Below are positions 1-9,044 of a DNA stretch of 64,000 bases, in pieces. The notes beneath the pieces were generated by a model. It saw only the letters and a program-made list of their open reading frames with translations, made no database searches and was not told where the DNA came from. This DNA is from Longimicrobiales bacterium (GTDB lineage Bacteria > Gemmatimonadota > Gemmatimonadetes > Longimicrobiales > Gaopeijiaceae), in contig OX639991.1 in the NCBI GenBank assembly GCA_951828585.1, positions 310,001 to 374,000 of the forward strand, given 5' to 3'. A program made the position numbers and the translations under genes. Positions within the stretch are counted from its first letter, which is position 1; every line of letters starts with the position of its first letter.

Positions 1-402
1 CGCGGCCGGATCGGCGAGCGCGAGGACCAGCATGGCCGGCGCAAACAACGGATGGGGAGCGACCACAAGGACAGTCAGGGCTCCGATCAGAAACCAGGTC
101 GAAGATGCGAGCCTCCGGGCCTCACGCGGCGACGCTAGCGCGGAGAACCAGCGGAAGAAGGTGGTGTTGGCCACGCGCGACCGCAGACGGACCCAGTCCA
201 GCAACAGCGCCGCGGCCAGCGCGCCGGCCAGGGTGGCAAACGGCACCATCGAGGCCGGTCCCATCCAGTGGACGAAGGCGGCGATCCCCACGCCGCCCCC
301 CACATGAAACAGTCTGCGCCATGGTTGCACACCTTCGGTTCCCCGCACGGCGGCGGCGAATTCCGAACCCCCGGAGCGTTCCGCATCGCCGGTCACGAAC
401 AC
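1..402 (-). CDS. Dolichol/phytol/diacylglycerol kinase-like membrane protein (3' end outside window)
   Basis: The reading frame starts at a GTG at 402 preceded by a good purine-rich site (AAGGGA, 3-4 bases upstream) and runs off the left edge, so only about the first 134 residues are seen. After a short polar N-terminus comes RRLFHVGGGV, like the RK-x-FH-x-GG motif that opens the SEC59/DGK1/VTE5 family of CTP-dependent polyprenol, phytol or diacylglycerol kinases. Hydrophobic helices follow (AAFVHWMGPAS..., ATLAGALAAALLLDWV), then a loop with SPREARR and another helix pair. Members phosphorylate a lipid alcohol in the membrane. The substrate cannot be told from this part. The family call rests on the N-terminal motif and membrane pattern only. 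Confidence 0.5.
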   Translation of the reverse strand, partial: MFVTGDAERSGGSEFAAAVRGTEGVQPWRRLFHVGGGVGIAAFVHWMGPASMVPFATLAGALAAALLLDWVRLRSRVANTTFFRWFSALASPREARRLASSTWFLIGALTVLVVAPHPLFAPAMLVLALADPAA

Positions 403-479
403 AACTCCCTTCTCCCGACCGGGAGCCGGGCTCCTCGGGTGATGTAGCCACTTCCGAGCCGGAGTCGTTTCATCCGGGT

Positions 480-895
480 TGCCTGGTCCTCACGCCGACG
501 TTGCCGGCGACATGCAACTTGAGTTCGTACGCATACCGCGGATCATACACCGAGAATCGAGGGTGGCAAGCTGGAACGTTCGGCTGGACGGTGTGGACCA
601 GAGACTTTTCCTGGCGATCCTGTCCCTGCAGACCCCCTCGCTGAATCGGATCATGAGCCGCGTCACCGTGGTCGCGGATCCGCCGGTGAGCCAGGTCTTG
701 GGTACATTCTCGGTCCAAACCGGCTGCTACGTCCGGCTTTCGCACGCGCGGAAGGCTTTACAGGATTCGGCTATTCAAGGATGTTCCGGAAAGGAACGGC
801 GGATTCAAGATCTTTCGCTACTACGACGAACACCCCGAAATCGTGATCGACGAGGCGCGGTCGGCGATTGGGGAACCGCCTCGGAGGGAGCGAGC
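480..895 (+). pseudogene. Decayed fragments, possibly of a PAP2-type phosphatase
   Basis: In frame with the downstream response regulator but ahead of its real start, the translation contains VDQRLFLAILSLQTPSLNRI followed by MSRVTVVADPP. This resembles the N-terminal membrane entry of PAP2 lipid phosphatases, but no catalytic motifs follow. In another frame a short tail (KIFRYYDEHPEIVIDEAR) ends in a TGA overlapping the ATG of the response regulator. Neither piece is a complete gene. The assignment is weak and based on a short hydrophobic pattern. Confidence 0.25.
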
Positions 896-1687
896 ATGAG
901 ACCACTCCCGTCTACATCGGGCGCCGTGGCCGGCGTGGGGGCGGCGCGGGCCACAGACAGCGACGCGACCAGAATCTCTCCGCGTGTATTGGTCGTCGAG
1001 GACGAGGCCGAGATTGCCGCCCTGGTTGCCTACCAGCTGACCCGCGAGGGCTACCGGGTCGAGACGGCCCTGAGCGGCGCGGCGGCGCTGGACGCCCTGC
1101 ACCGGAACTTGCCCGACCTTCTCGTCCTCGACAGGATGCTCCCGGAGGTGTCCGGAGACGACGTGCTCAAGGCCGTGCGGACCGACCCCGCCACCCGGGC
1201 GGTGCCGGTACTGATCCTCACCGCGAAACGGGACCAGGCGGACCGGATAGACGGTCTGGAAATGGGGGCCGACGATTACCTCACGAAGCCCTTCAGCCCC
1301 CGAGAGCTCGTGCTGCGGGTGGACGCCATACTTCGCCGCGCCCAAGGCGAGTTGAAGGCCGGCACCGGCGGTGGCCGCATCCTGCACGCCGGGCCGCTCC
1401 GGGTGGACGTCGGCGCACACATCGTGACCCTGGACGACATGGAGGTCCAGCTCACTCCGACCGAATTCCGCCTCCTGCAGACACTCATGGAGCGCCGCGG
1501 CCGCACCCAGAGCCGCCATCAGCTCCTGACCGAGGCGTGGGATGTGGATCCGGCCGCGGCCAGCCGTCTGCATACCCGCACCGTGGACATGCACGTGCGG
1601 CGTTTGCGGGGCAAGCTTGGTCTCGCGGGAGAGTGGATCGAGACCGTCCGCGGTTTCGGGTACCGGTTTCAGCACCCTGTAGGATGA
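896..1687 (+). CDS. OmpR/PhoB-family response regulator
   Basis: A 263-residue two-component response regulator. Residues ~28-145 form the receiver domain, with acidic pair E35/D36, phospho-acceptor D79 (LLVLDRMLPE), T109 and K131 (LTKPFSPREL). Residues ~160-260 form the winged-helix DNA-binding domain with the usual LTPTEFRLLQTL and TVDMHVRRLRGKLG...IETVRGFGYRF blocks. I chose the ATG at 896 because GGAGGGAGCGAGC lies just upstream; the frame stays open further back, but that part reads as non-homologous remnant. The domain order and length fit PhoB-like regulators. No histidine kinase is adjacent, so its partner is elsewhere or lost, and its target genes cannot be inferred. Confidence 0.92.
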   Translation: MRPLPSTSGAVAGVGAARATDSDATRISPRVLVVEDEAEIAALVAYQLTREGYRVETALSGAAALDALHRNLPDLLVLDRMLPEVSGDDVLKAVRTDPATRAVPVLILTAKRDQADRIDGLEMGADDYLTKPFSPRELVLRVDAILRRAQGELKAGTGGGRILHAGPLRVDVGAHIVTLDDMEVQLTPTEFRLLQTLMERRGRTQSRHQLLTEAWDVDPAAASRLHTRTVDMHVRRLRGKLGLAGEWIETVRGFGYRFQHPVG

Positions 1688-1740
1688 CGGGATTGTCTGC
1701 TAGCACAATCTGCTAGCACCAACGCGCCCTCTGACCGACC

Positions 1741-4389
1741 CTACCTTTTCGACCGACGGCTTCCCCCGTTCCCCCCGATCGGGTCCCCGGCCGGCAGCTG
1801 CAGCGACGGCGTCGGCGTCGTGTTCTCGATCCGCTCCTGCCAGCGGCGAATGTCGGCCGCCACCAGGCGCTGGTGCGCTGACGCCGCCATAAGCGCCTCC
1901 AGCTGGCCCGCCAACCGGTCCAGCCGGTCCGAGAGCACCGCCCGTGCCTCGGTCATCGTGCCCGCGCTGCCCGCGTGCCGCATCATCCGGTCCACCACCG
2001 CGCGCTGGATGACGTCTTGCACGCGCGTCCGGTATTCGTCGGCCTCCGGAGGCGCGCGCCAGGTGGCCTCGACGAGGCGGTCGACCACCTCTTCCAGGTC
2101 GGGGTTGTCGTCCATGCTGCCGTACACGACCAGCCGTGCCATGCGGGCCGGGTGCAGAATCTCGCCCACCGTGAAATCGGCCGCCCCCTCGGCCACGCCC
2201 AGCGGGTCGAAGAGCTGTTCGGTGTGGCCCGGGAAGACTTCGCCCTCCTGGTGCCTGAACGCCCCCGGCGGAATCATCGCGATCACCGCCTCGGGCAGCG
2301 CCAGGAACTCCACCGTGAGCGCCGACAGGATCGTCTCGAGGGCGTCCCGCTGCTCCTCGCCCGGCACAATCGCGACCGGAACCTGGCCGTCGCCCCGCAC
2401 GGCGTAACTGTAGTCGGCCCCGCCCAGGCTCTGCGCGGCGGCGCGCAGCTGGAAGCGGTGGTGCATGTAGAGCGGCAGCAGCACGTACTCCAGGTCCGAC
2501 AGGGGACGGCCCGCGCGGATCATTTGCTCGCCGAACCCCCTCATCCCGATGTTGCGCACCCGGATCTCGTGCTTGAGGTGGTCGACCAGGTTGGCGCCGT
2601 TGTCCCAGACGCCGGCGTACGGATGGCCCGCGCCAATGAAGTTGTTGTTGGTGTGCGACATGAAGATCAGTCCGTCGCGCATGCCCTGCGCCACGATCTC
2701 CTCGAGCGCGGCGGCCTCGTCGGCCCCCTCGGGGAACTCCCGGTAGAGCCAGTTGACCGAGAGCTTGTCGTACTCTCCGATCCTCTGCACGTAGGCGTTC
2801 GACAGGTCCAGGTTCCCCGCGCCGTCGATCTCGACGTACGGGGCCGGATAGTCCATCACGCTCTCGCGGCCGTAGGTACTGGCCAGGTAGTTGTGGGGGA
2901 AGCCGATCGTGTGCCCGACCTCGTGGGCGGACAGCTGTCGCACCCGGGCAAGCGCCATCTCGACCGCGTCGGAGTTCTGCGCCACCTGGGCCAGGTACTC
3001 GAAGCCCGGGGCGGCCGACAGCGCGCACGACATCGGGTCGATCGAGGCGTCTTCCTCGCCGTCCACCGTGCCCGCGAAGGGCGACACCATGCCCTTGCCG
3101 AGCAGGTAGTCCTGCCGCAGGCGCAGGCTGCCCAGGTTCACCACCCCGCGGATGATCTCACCGGTGCGCGGATCGATGACCGTGTTGCCGTAGGAGTACC
3201 CGCGCGTCCGCCGGTGCGTCCAGTGGATCATGTTGTAACGGATGTCCTGCGGATCGATGCCCGCGGGGAGCACTTCCACCCGGTAGGCGTCGATGAATCC
3301 CGCGGCCTCGAAGGCTTCGCCCCACCACGCGGCCCCTTCGATCAACGCGCTGAGGATGGGCTCCGGCGTGCCGGGATCCACGTAGTAGACGATGGCCTAC
3401 ACGGGCTCGGATGGTTCCGGGCCGGGGTTGCGCTTCTGCAGACGGTGGCGTGCGGCCAGGCGGAGGCGCAGGTCCTCGTCGATCGGGGTGGCGTAGTCGA
3501 AGATCGTCGGTCCGTTGACTCCGACACGGGGGTCGGCGACGCGGGTCCGGTAGCCGTCGTCGGGGAGCTGGATGAAGGAGTGGTGCTGGCGCAGCGTCAC
3601 CGCACGCGGATTCACGGCCACCCCGCTCACGAGTCCGCCAGGGTTGTCGCTGGTGAAGGTCAGCATCGCCTCCACCTCGGTGTTCTCGGGAAATGACCGC
3701 GTCGCGGGCAGATGAATGGCCGAACGGGACACATCGAGGCGGAAGTTGCCCTCGCCGCGCTGCGCGATCTGACCGATTACGTTGCGCGCGTCGCGCACGA
3801 AGAAGGGGGTGGCGTCGACCAGAACCCTGTCCCCCGTGCGCGCCACGATGTCGAACCCCCAGTAGACCGAAGGCGCGAAGGCGTCCCGCACCGCCTGCAC
3901 CTCGGTCGCGTTGTCGCTGCGGGCCTGGAACTGGTAGTTGGGCTGCATGAGGAGGACGCGGGGGCCGATCTGAGTGGCCTCGAGGACGTGGGTGCCGCGT
4001 AGCTGGCCGCGGTCGATGCCGACCGGATTGGAACCCAGGCCCGAGCCCATCGAGATCTGGTAGAGGAATTCGCCCGACGTGAGGTCCATCTCCCAGTAGA
4101 GGGCTCCGGCGGCGGCGTCCCAGTAGAGGTTGAAGAAGCCCTCCATGGCGGTGGTGCCCTGGGTCCTGTCGGCGATGGTGGGGAGGGGTTGTTGGGCGGT
4201 GGCGGGGGGTGTGGCTGGAAGGGTGAAGGCGCACAGCAGCGACAGGGAGAGCGCCGTCCAGAGCCGGTGGTTGGGTCCTCCCGAGCGGCGAGGCGCCGGA
4301 CGGGCCGGGCGCTGGAAATTTCGTCCGGGAGCTGATGGGCTCGAGGACGTGGCACTACGGGTTTCCGACGTGGTGAGTGGAGCAAACAT
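1741..4389 (-). pseudogene. Secreted zinc metalloprotease (DUF5117/DUF4953 type) with one internal TAG
   Basis: Read as one frame from ATG 4389 to stop 1741 this is an 883-codon gene, the usual size of the large exported zinc-dependent metalloproteases of Gemmatimonadota and Bacteroidota. A signal peptide (LWTALSLSLLCAFTLPA) is followed by a DUF5117-like N-terminal half. The catalytic half carries HEVGHTIGFPHN (HExxHxxGxxH, around 2923) with a downstream Met-turn-like SVMDYPAPY. A single in-frame TAG at 3397-3399 interrupts it between EPSEPV and AIVYYVDPGTPEP, exactly where homologues read through. No frameshift is seen on either side. The second half has ATG 3381 but no evident leader, so it is unlikely to be exported alone. 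It may be a recent nonsense mutation, a sequencing error or, less likely, readthrough. Confidence 0.85.
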
Positions 4390-4779
4390 TGCGCTGCCTT
4401 ACCCGGACTGTGGCCGGTGTACGGGGTGATTCGGGGTCGCACGCTGAGTGGACTGCGGGCGCTGGTGCCTTGCACGCGGGAGACTGGGAGCGGTGTCGGG
4501 CCGACGCAAGGGGGGACTTGGTGGCAGGGGATTTGGTGGCAGGGGATTTGGTGGCAGACCCCTTTGAACGCGCCGCTGGTCCAGATTGCACGTTTTCGGG
4601 TCCGAACCTGTCAGTACCAGTAGAGGCGGCGATTTCAAACGGTTTCGATTCGCTCGACATCAGCCGCGAGATCCTACGGATCAGAATGAGTAGATACACA
4701 TGGCACATCCTGTACGCTTCCCGGAAGCACCCACAACGGAGAGGCCTTCCCCCAAGCCGGAGACTTGCAGCTTGAGCGC
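4390..4779. other. Intergenic stretch between protease and decayed activator
   Basis: No gene is supported here. It holds the upstream region of the minus-strand protease and a short tandem repeat at 4518-4558. Confidence 0.6.
4518..4558. repeat. 15-bp tandem repeat, 2.7 copies
   Basis: The unit TTGGTGGCAGGGGAT occurs at 4518-4532 and 4533-4547, with a partial third copy at 4548-4558. Non-coding as far as I can see; a candidate variable-number repeat. Confidence 0.8.
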
Positions 4780-5260
4780 GGCAAAAGGATCCCGCCCGGC
4801 ACCGTCCCTCTCGTCGTCGCGCCCGCGACAGTTGTCGGAGGGCACGGCCGCCTCGGAATTCTTCGGTCACAGGAAGAGAGCCTTCACCGGGGCCGACCGC
4901 ACGCACGACGGCATCATTCTTACAGCCCACCGATCCCGACCGGTAATCTTCCTGGACGACGTGGGCGAATGCCCGCCCAACGTTCAGGCGAAGCTCCTCA
5001 CGGTCCTGGACGACGGTGTCTTCCGCCCCGTCGGTTCAGACCAGATGGTGTCGGTCGGACTCCAATCCGAGCGGCGTTTCCAAACCTACGCGTCGAGCCA
5101 ACCCAGGTCGCTGGCGAAGCTCCGCGTGGATCTTCTCGAAAGGTTCAACACGGTCCTGGTGCGGATGCCGCCCAAGGAGGGTATCGTGTTGGAGATTCTG
5201 AATCGCACCCTGACCAAGCGAGTCCGACTGGAAGACTCCGGCGCTGTCCGTCCGGCTTCC
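4780..5260 (+). pseudogene. Fragment of a sigma-54-dependent activator AAA+ domain
   Basis: The plus-strand translation preserves the middle of an NtrC-type AAA+ domain: ASEFFGHRKRAFTGAD (the ELFGHEKGAFTGA loop that contacts sigma-54), VIFLDDVGECPPNVQAKLL (Walker B region), VLDDGVFRPVGSD, and a degraded sensor I/arginine-finger region (LRVDLLERFNTVLVRMPP). The Walker A loop is absent and the upstream part appears in another frame, so a frameshift lies near 4840. Downstream of PPKEG the homology stops. It is a remnant that cannot hydrolyse ATP or activate transcription. Confidence 0.75.
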
Positions 5261-5427
5261 GTCGCTCGGCGTCTCGCCACCGCCATCCCCACCACCATTG
5301 CCGGATTCCTCGTCGTGGCGGCCGTATCCGGCGCTTCCCCGGATCCAAGAGGGTACGCCGACGAGGGTGCGACTGACTCGTTATTGTCCTCGGTAGGGAT
5401 AGCGCTTGATGAGGTTCTGGCCCAGAG

Positions 5428-6015
5428 GTGCCTCGTGTGCTATCCGTGCGGAAAACGTGGCCACAGGGTAGAAGAGCGGAGCCCCGCACCCGGTCGGGGC
5501 GGTCACATGGCATTTCACTTCACGGGAAACCATGCCTGGAAGATGTCCCTGAAGTCGCGATTGCTAGCGACCGGCGCATTTGGATGGTCAAGGGGCCGAT
5601 GGACAAGTACGAAATCAGTTTGTGGAACGGGAATGAGCAGCACCTGCTGTTGCGGCGCGATACACCATGGTTTCCGGACCGGCCCAGTGACACTCCCCTT
5701 CCCCATGGCCCCGAGGACAAACCGGCTTCAGCGATCAACTATCTCGCTGCGAGCGACTCGCTCCTCTGGGTTCTGGCAACGGTGGCAGACGATAACTGGC
5801 AGGAGGCCACAAGCTATAGGGACAGCGACAGACGCTTCGACGAAATCCTGGAAGCCATAGACCTGCGCTCCAACCAAGTCGTTGGGAGCCAGCGCTTTGA
5901 CAGACCCTTCGCCAACTTCGTCGAGCCCGGAGTGGTCGGCAGGGTCGAGATTACCGGAAATGCCTCCGTCCGGTTTCGAGTGTACCGGGTTGTACGGGAG
6001 ACGGAAGGTCGGTAA
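5428..6015 (+). CDS. C-terminal fragment of a beta-propeller-type exported protein
   Basis: The frame ends with about 165 residues resembling the last blades of the 6-bladed beta-propeller proteins found elsewhere in this window (compare 13837-15153): AIASDRRIWMVKGPMDKYE, LLRRDTPWFP, AIDLRSNQVVGSQRFDRPF and a final RFRVYRVVRE strand. The N-terminal ~30 residues (Arg-rich) are unlike the family and no signal peptide or GEGPGEY motif is present, so the start at 5428 is arbitrary and the gene looks 5'-truncated. A signal-peptide-like stretch occurs in another frame near 5270-5370. Probably a pseudogene. Confidence 0.45.
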   Translation: MPRVLSVRKTWPQGRRAEPRTRSGRSHGISLHGKPCLEDVPEVAIASDRRIWMVKGPMDKYEISLWNGNEQHLLLRRDTPWFPDRPSDTPLPHGPEDKPASAINYLAASDSLLWVLATVADDNWQEATSYRDSDRRFDEILEAIDLRSNQVVGSQRFDRPFANFVEPGVVGRVEITGNASVRFRVYRVVRETEGR

Positions 6016-6098
6016 CGGCGAAGGGTTGACCGGGCGTGTCGGGCCGAGAGCCCCGGAAGCCCCACCCCACCGCCAGCATTTTTCTTGGCAGCCCCGGC

Positions 6099-7280
6099 CT
6101 ATCGCTCGCCGAGGCCATCAGTTTCGGCCACACCAACCGCCAGTTCATCGTTCTCGCCGTCATAGACGGGCGCAAGTCGGACGATGGTGCGCAGGACGTA
6201 CCGCCCGGTGGCCATCGCCCCGATCAAGGAGACCAGCGCGCCGGTGACGATCACCGCCGGGATACGGATCACCGCCGACAATCCTTCGAACCACGTCGAG
6301 ATCCACAAGACGACCACGAAGGCCAATCCAGCGTACACCAGGATAGATCGGGCCTTCTGGCCCGAGTACCTGTACTGAAACGCGATCACCACCAACGACG
6401 CCAGGAAGACGGCCATTCCCATACCGATCCCGGTCACGACCGGCCCGCCGGGAAGGGACTCCAGCTGGAAAAGCGGTAGCGTCGTGGCCAACCAGATCAC
6501 CAGGGGCGTTGTCAGGGCAGCGGTGGCCAGAACGCGGCTCGCGGCGTGTTCCCGGCCCGTGACGGGAAGCGAGGAGAGGAAGCGGAGTGAGCCATCGATC
6601 TTCTCCTGCGTCATGTTCAAGGCCAGGTTGACGGGCAGGTAAATGAGGAAAGCAGCAAACAATCCCACTATCGTGCTCGGGTTGAATTCGCCCCTGGAGA
6701 GGACCAGAATCATCACACCCGCCGCTAGCCCCCGGGCGTGAATCTGCCTGAGCGCTTCGTTGCGGGCAACCGGGTCGAGGCCAGCCGTGGGCTCGTCGAA
6801 GAGGAGCAGCCTGGCTCCCTGGCCCAGGGCCCCGCAGAGAGAAACCTTCAGGCTCTGCCCGCGAGAGAGCTCCCGGAGCCGGTAGTCCAGCTTGAGGTTG
6901 AGTGCTTCGGCCATCTCCAGCGCCTTTGTCATGTCCCAATGGGAATAGAAGTGGGAGAGGAAGTCGAAGTGCTCGCGCACCGTCATCCAACGGAGCCCCA
7001 GTAGCCGGGTTGGAACGATCGCCACGTGCTCGCGGATGGTCGGATCGACCTGGTCCCGGTTGATTCCCAAGATCCGCGCCGTACCCGCCGAAACGACGCG
7101 GTGGCCGGAGAGGATGCCGAGAAGCGTGGTCTTTCCCGCGCCGTTGGGTCCCACGAGCGCTACCGCGGCGCCCGGGTCGATCTTCAGAGTGAGCGGCCCC
7201 AGCAGGAACTTCGGATACCGAAACTCGATCGCCCGAAAGTCTACGAGCCCGGCGTCCGTCCTGACTCCAACTCTCTCCAC
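6099..7280 (-). CDS. ABC transporter ATPase fused to its permease by an internal deletion
   Basis: The N-terminal ~190 residues are an ABC ATPase with Walker A (VGPNGAGKTTLL), signature LSRGQ and Walker B plus D-loop (LLLFDEPTAGLDP). Immediately after, where the ATPase should continue to the H-loop, the frame enters a membrane protein: RGLAAGVMILVLSRGEF, then six or so helices (TIVGLFAAFLIYLPVNLAL, ALTTPLVIWLATTLPLF, GIGMGMAVFLASLVVIAF, SILVYAGLAFVVVLWI, IPAVIVTGALVSLIGAM). This is the layout expected when an in-frame deletion removes the ATPase 3' end and the permease 5' end of a two-gene operon. The start is GTG 7280 with GGGAGG six bases upstream. Without its H-loop histidine it probably cannot cycle ATP. 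The parent pair resembles YtrB-like ABC-2 exporters; no GntR gene is adjacent. Confidence 0.8.
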   Translation of the reverse strand: MERVGVRTDAGLVDFRAIEFRYPKFLLGPLTLKIDPGAAVALVGPNGAGKTTLLGILSGHRVVSAGTARILGINRDQVDPTIREHVAIVPTRLLGLRWMTVREHFDFLSHFYSHWDMTKALEMAEALNLKLDYRLRELSRGQSLKVSLCGALGQGARLLLFDEPTAGLDPVARNEALRQIHARGLAAGVMILVLSRGEFNPSTIVGLFAAFLIYLPVNLALNMTQEKIDGSLRFLSSLPVTGREHAASRVLATAALTTPLVIWLATTLPLFQLESLPGGPVVTGIGMGMAVFLASLVVIAFQYRYSGQKARSILVYAGLAFVVVLWISTWFEGLSAVIRIPAVIVTGALVSLIGAMATGRYVLRTIVRLAPVYDGENDELAVGVAETDGLGER

Positions 7281-7353
7281 TTGTGGCCTCCCAAAGGAAC
7301 AAATTAGAGAAAAATGGCGCTAGAACTTCACCTCCACAACGCGCAGTGTTGGA

Positions 7354-7387
7354 ACCCCGGCGGGCCACCTGATTGGCCCGCCGGGGT
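7354..7387. terminator. Perfect 14-bp hairpin, possible terminator
   Basis: ACCCCGGCGGGCCA (7354-7367) pairs perfectly with TGGCCCGCCGGGGT (7374-7387) around a 6-base loop. No U tract follows on either strand, so it may be a rho-assisted terminator or a pause hairpin. Confidence 0.4.
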
Positions 7388-7526
7388 CCCCCTTCAACCA
7401 ACTTGACCGAGTCAAGTGGACCATGCTTCAACTACCCGACCACGCTTCACCGGATCTCTAACTCTAACACTAACAGCCAGTTGTAGTCATCCGCACGTAG
7501 TAGTACCCCCCTGATATGGAAGGGCC

Positions 7527-7795
7527 TCTGTCAAGTTAGGTCTCGTTGTCTTTGGTGAGCCGAAGGGAGAGGTCGTCCGAGGTTCGCTTCGACGGTGAAT
7601 CCTCCTGATATACGCCGGTTAGCCGGGACCAGAGCGGCAAGAATTCGGATTCGTCGGGAGCTGGCTCGATCTACCTTGCGTGGGTCTCGGGTCCGTCGCC
7701 GGCACCGGCCACATAGGGGGGTCGAGCGTTCTCCTGCCGTGCCTTGAACGACCTCTTCCTTCAGCATTTCGCGATACAGTTCCTCGTCTATGGTC
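7527..7795 (-). ncRNA. Candidate IS1111-type guide (bridge/seek) RNA region
   Basis: Non-coding region between the transposase stop and the inverted repeat. In IS1111-type IS110 elements the target-choosing RNA is encoded here. The assignment is by position only; no structure was computed. Confidence 0.3.
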
Positions 7796-8929
7796 TCAGG
7801 CGGCTTTCCGCCCCGCTTCGTGGTCCGGCGCGCAATCCTGCATCAGCGCCCAGATGAACCCGGCCAGCTCCCGCGCCACTGCCACCGCCGCGATCTTGTT
7901 GTTCTTCCGAAATGCCAGCCGCTTGTACACCTTGTGAAGCCGGTGCTGCGCCTTCCAGCTGTGCGCGACGGCATCCGGTGGCTGGCCCTGCTGACGACGC
8001 TTGAGCACCGCGCTCAGCCGAGGCGGGAAGCGGTAGTTCCACGCCGCTTGGACCAACACATGACGCACCCGGCTGTTGCCCGCCTTCGTGATCGAGCCCT
8101 GCCGTCGGCTTCCTCCACTCGAATGTTCCGTCGGCACCAGGCCGACGTAGGCCATCAGCTTGCCCGGATGCTCGAAGCGCCGGAAGTCCCCGATCTCCGT
8201 CACGAGCACCATTGCCGCATGGGTCGAGATTCCCTTGAGGCAGCACAAGCGGCCGATCGCTTCCTTGTAGGGCGGCTCCAGCGCCAGAGCCTCGATCTGC
8301 CGGTCCAGCTCCTCGCGGCGGCCCAGCTTGTAGTCCAGCAGCGCCAGATACTCGCCGAAGGCCACCTGGTCCTCCACCTCCAGCACCCCGTCGCGCTGAA
8401 TCGCCCGCAGCCAGGCGAAGTGCTTCACCGTCCAGTTCCGGCCCTCGCGGTACACCAGATCCCGCCGCGCCAGGAACTTCAGGATGTAGTGGCGCGACTG
8501 CAGAGCCTCTCTCTGTAACGTCTCCCGGCAGCGCACCAAGTCTCGCACCCGCTCCTCACGCTCCGCCGGCACCCGGATCGTCACCAGTTCCCCCGCCCGG
8601 TACAGCCTCGCCAGATCCTCGGCATCCTTGCGGTCGTGCTTGCGGCGCTCCCCCGGCCGCCTCGGAATCAGCGACGGGGCCACGATCTCGCATTCGTGGC
8701 CCCAGCTCCGGATCTTCCGCTCCAGCACATAGCCCGCGCCGCTCGCCTCGTAGCACGCGCGAACCTCGTGCTCCCGGGCCAAGCGGTCCAGCAACCGCCT
8801 GATCCCCCGCGGATCGTGCGACAGCCGCTTCACCAGCGTCGGCTCCCGCGCTCCCTCCGGCAGCACTGCAATCATCACACTGTCCTTGTGGACATCCATC
8901 CCGACGTACACCTTGGTCCCGTTCTTCAT
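7796..8929 (-). CDS. IS110-family transposase
   Basis: A 377-residue IS110/IS1111 transposase. The N-terminal RuvC-like DEDD domain shows YVGMDVHKDS, a central YEASGAG and HDRKDAEDLA; the C-terminal Tnp_20 half has LKGISTHAAMVLVTEIGDF and KLMAYVGLVPTEHSSG...ITKAGNSRVRHVLVQAAW, including the conserved serine region. I start it at ATG 8929, with AGGAGA upstream, rather than the in-frame ATG at 8971. The protein catalyses RNA-guided recombination of its element. It looks intact. It differs from the 340-residue IS110 copies further right (34995, 38514), so it is a separate family member. Confidence 0.92.
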   Translation of the reverse strand: MKNGTKVYVGMDVHKDSVMIAVLPEGAREPTLVKRLSHDPRGIRRLLDRLAREHEVRACYEASGAGYVLERKIRSWGHECEIVAPSLIPRRPGERRKHDRKDAEDLARLYRAGELVTIRVPAEREERVRDLVRCRETLQREALQSRHYILKFLARRDLVYREGRNWTVKHFAWLRAIQRDGVLEVEDQVAFGEYLALLDYKLGRREELDRQIEALALEPPYKEAIGRLCCLKGISTHAAMVLVTEIGDFRRFEHPGKLMAYVGLVPTEHSSGGSRRQGSITKAGNSRVRHVLVQAAWNYRFPPRLSAVLKRRQQGQPPDAVAHSWKAQHRLHKVYKRLAFRKNNKIAAVAVARELAGFIWALMQDCAPDHEAGRKAA

Positions 8930-9044
8930 AGGGCCGGTCTCCTGTTCCGGTTGCGACCTCAAGCGTCGCATGTGGCTCTGGCACCTCCGCTCACCGGGGC
9001 GCTAACCCACGGTAAGCCGGCAGGGGCCGGCCCTTCCATATTTT

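Larger units (their letters stand above)
7514..9041 (-). mobile_element. Complete IS110-family element (IS1111-like)
   Basis: One transposase gene on the minus strand is flanked by 13-bp inverted repeats: ATATGGAAGGGCC at 7514-7526 and GGCCCTTCCATAT at 9029-9041. A long (~270 bp) non-coding region follows the gene and a short one precedes it. Subterminal inverted repeats and the long downstream region fit the IS1111 subgroup. No target duplication is visible, as expected. It sits three bases beyond the amidase stop codon at 9045, so it did not break that gene. A 36-bp piece of the same right end recurs at 44903-44938. Confidence 0.85.

Noticed and set aside
479-895. N-terminal extension of the response regulator
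   Set aside because: The receiver domain begins after the ATG at 896, which has a good ribosome site; the upstream part is unrelated remnant.
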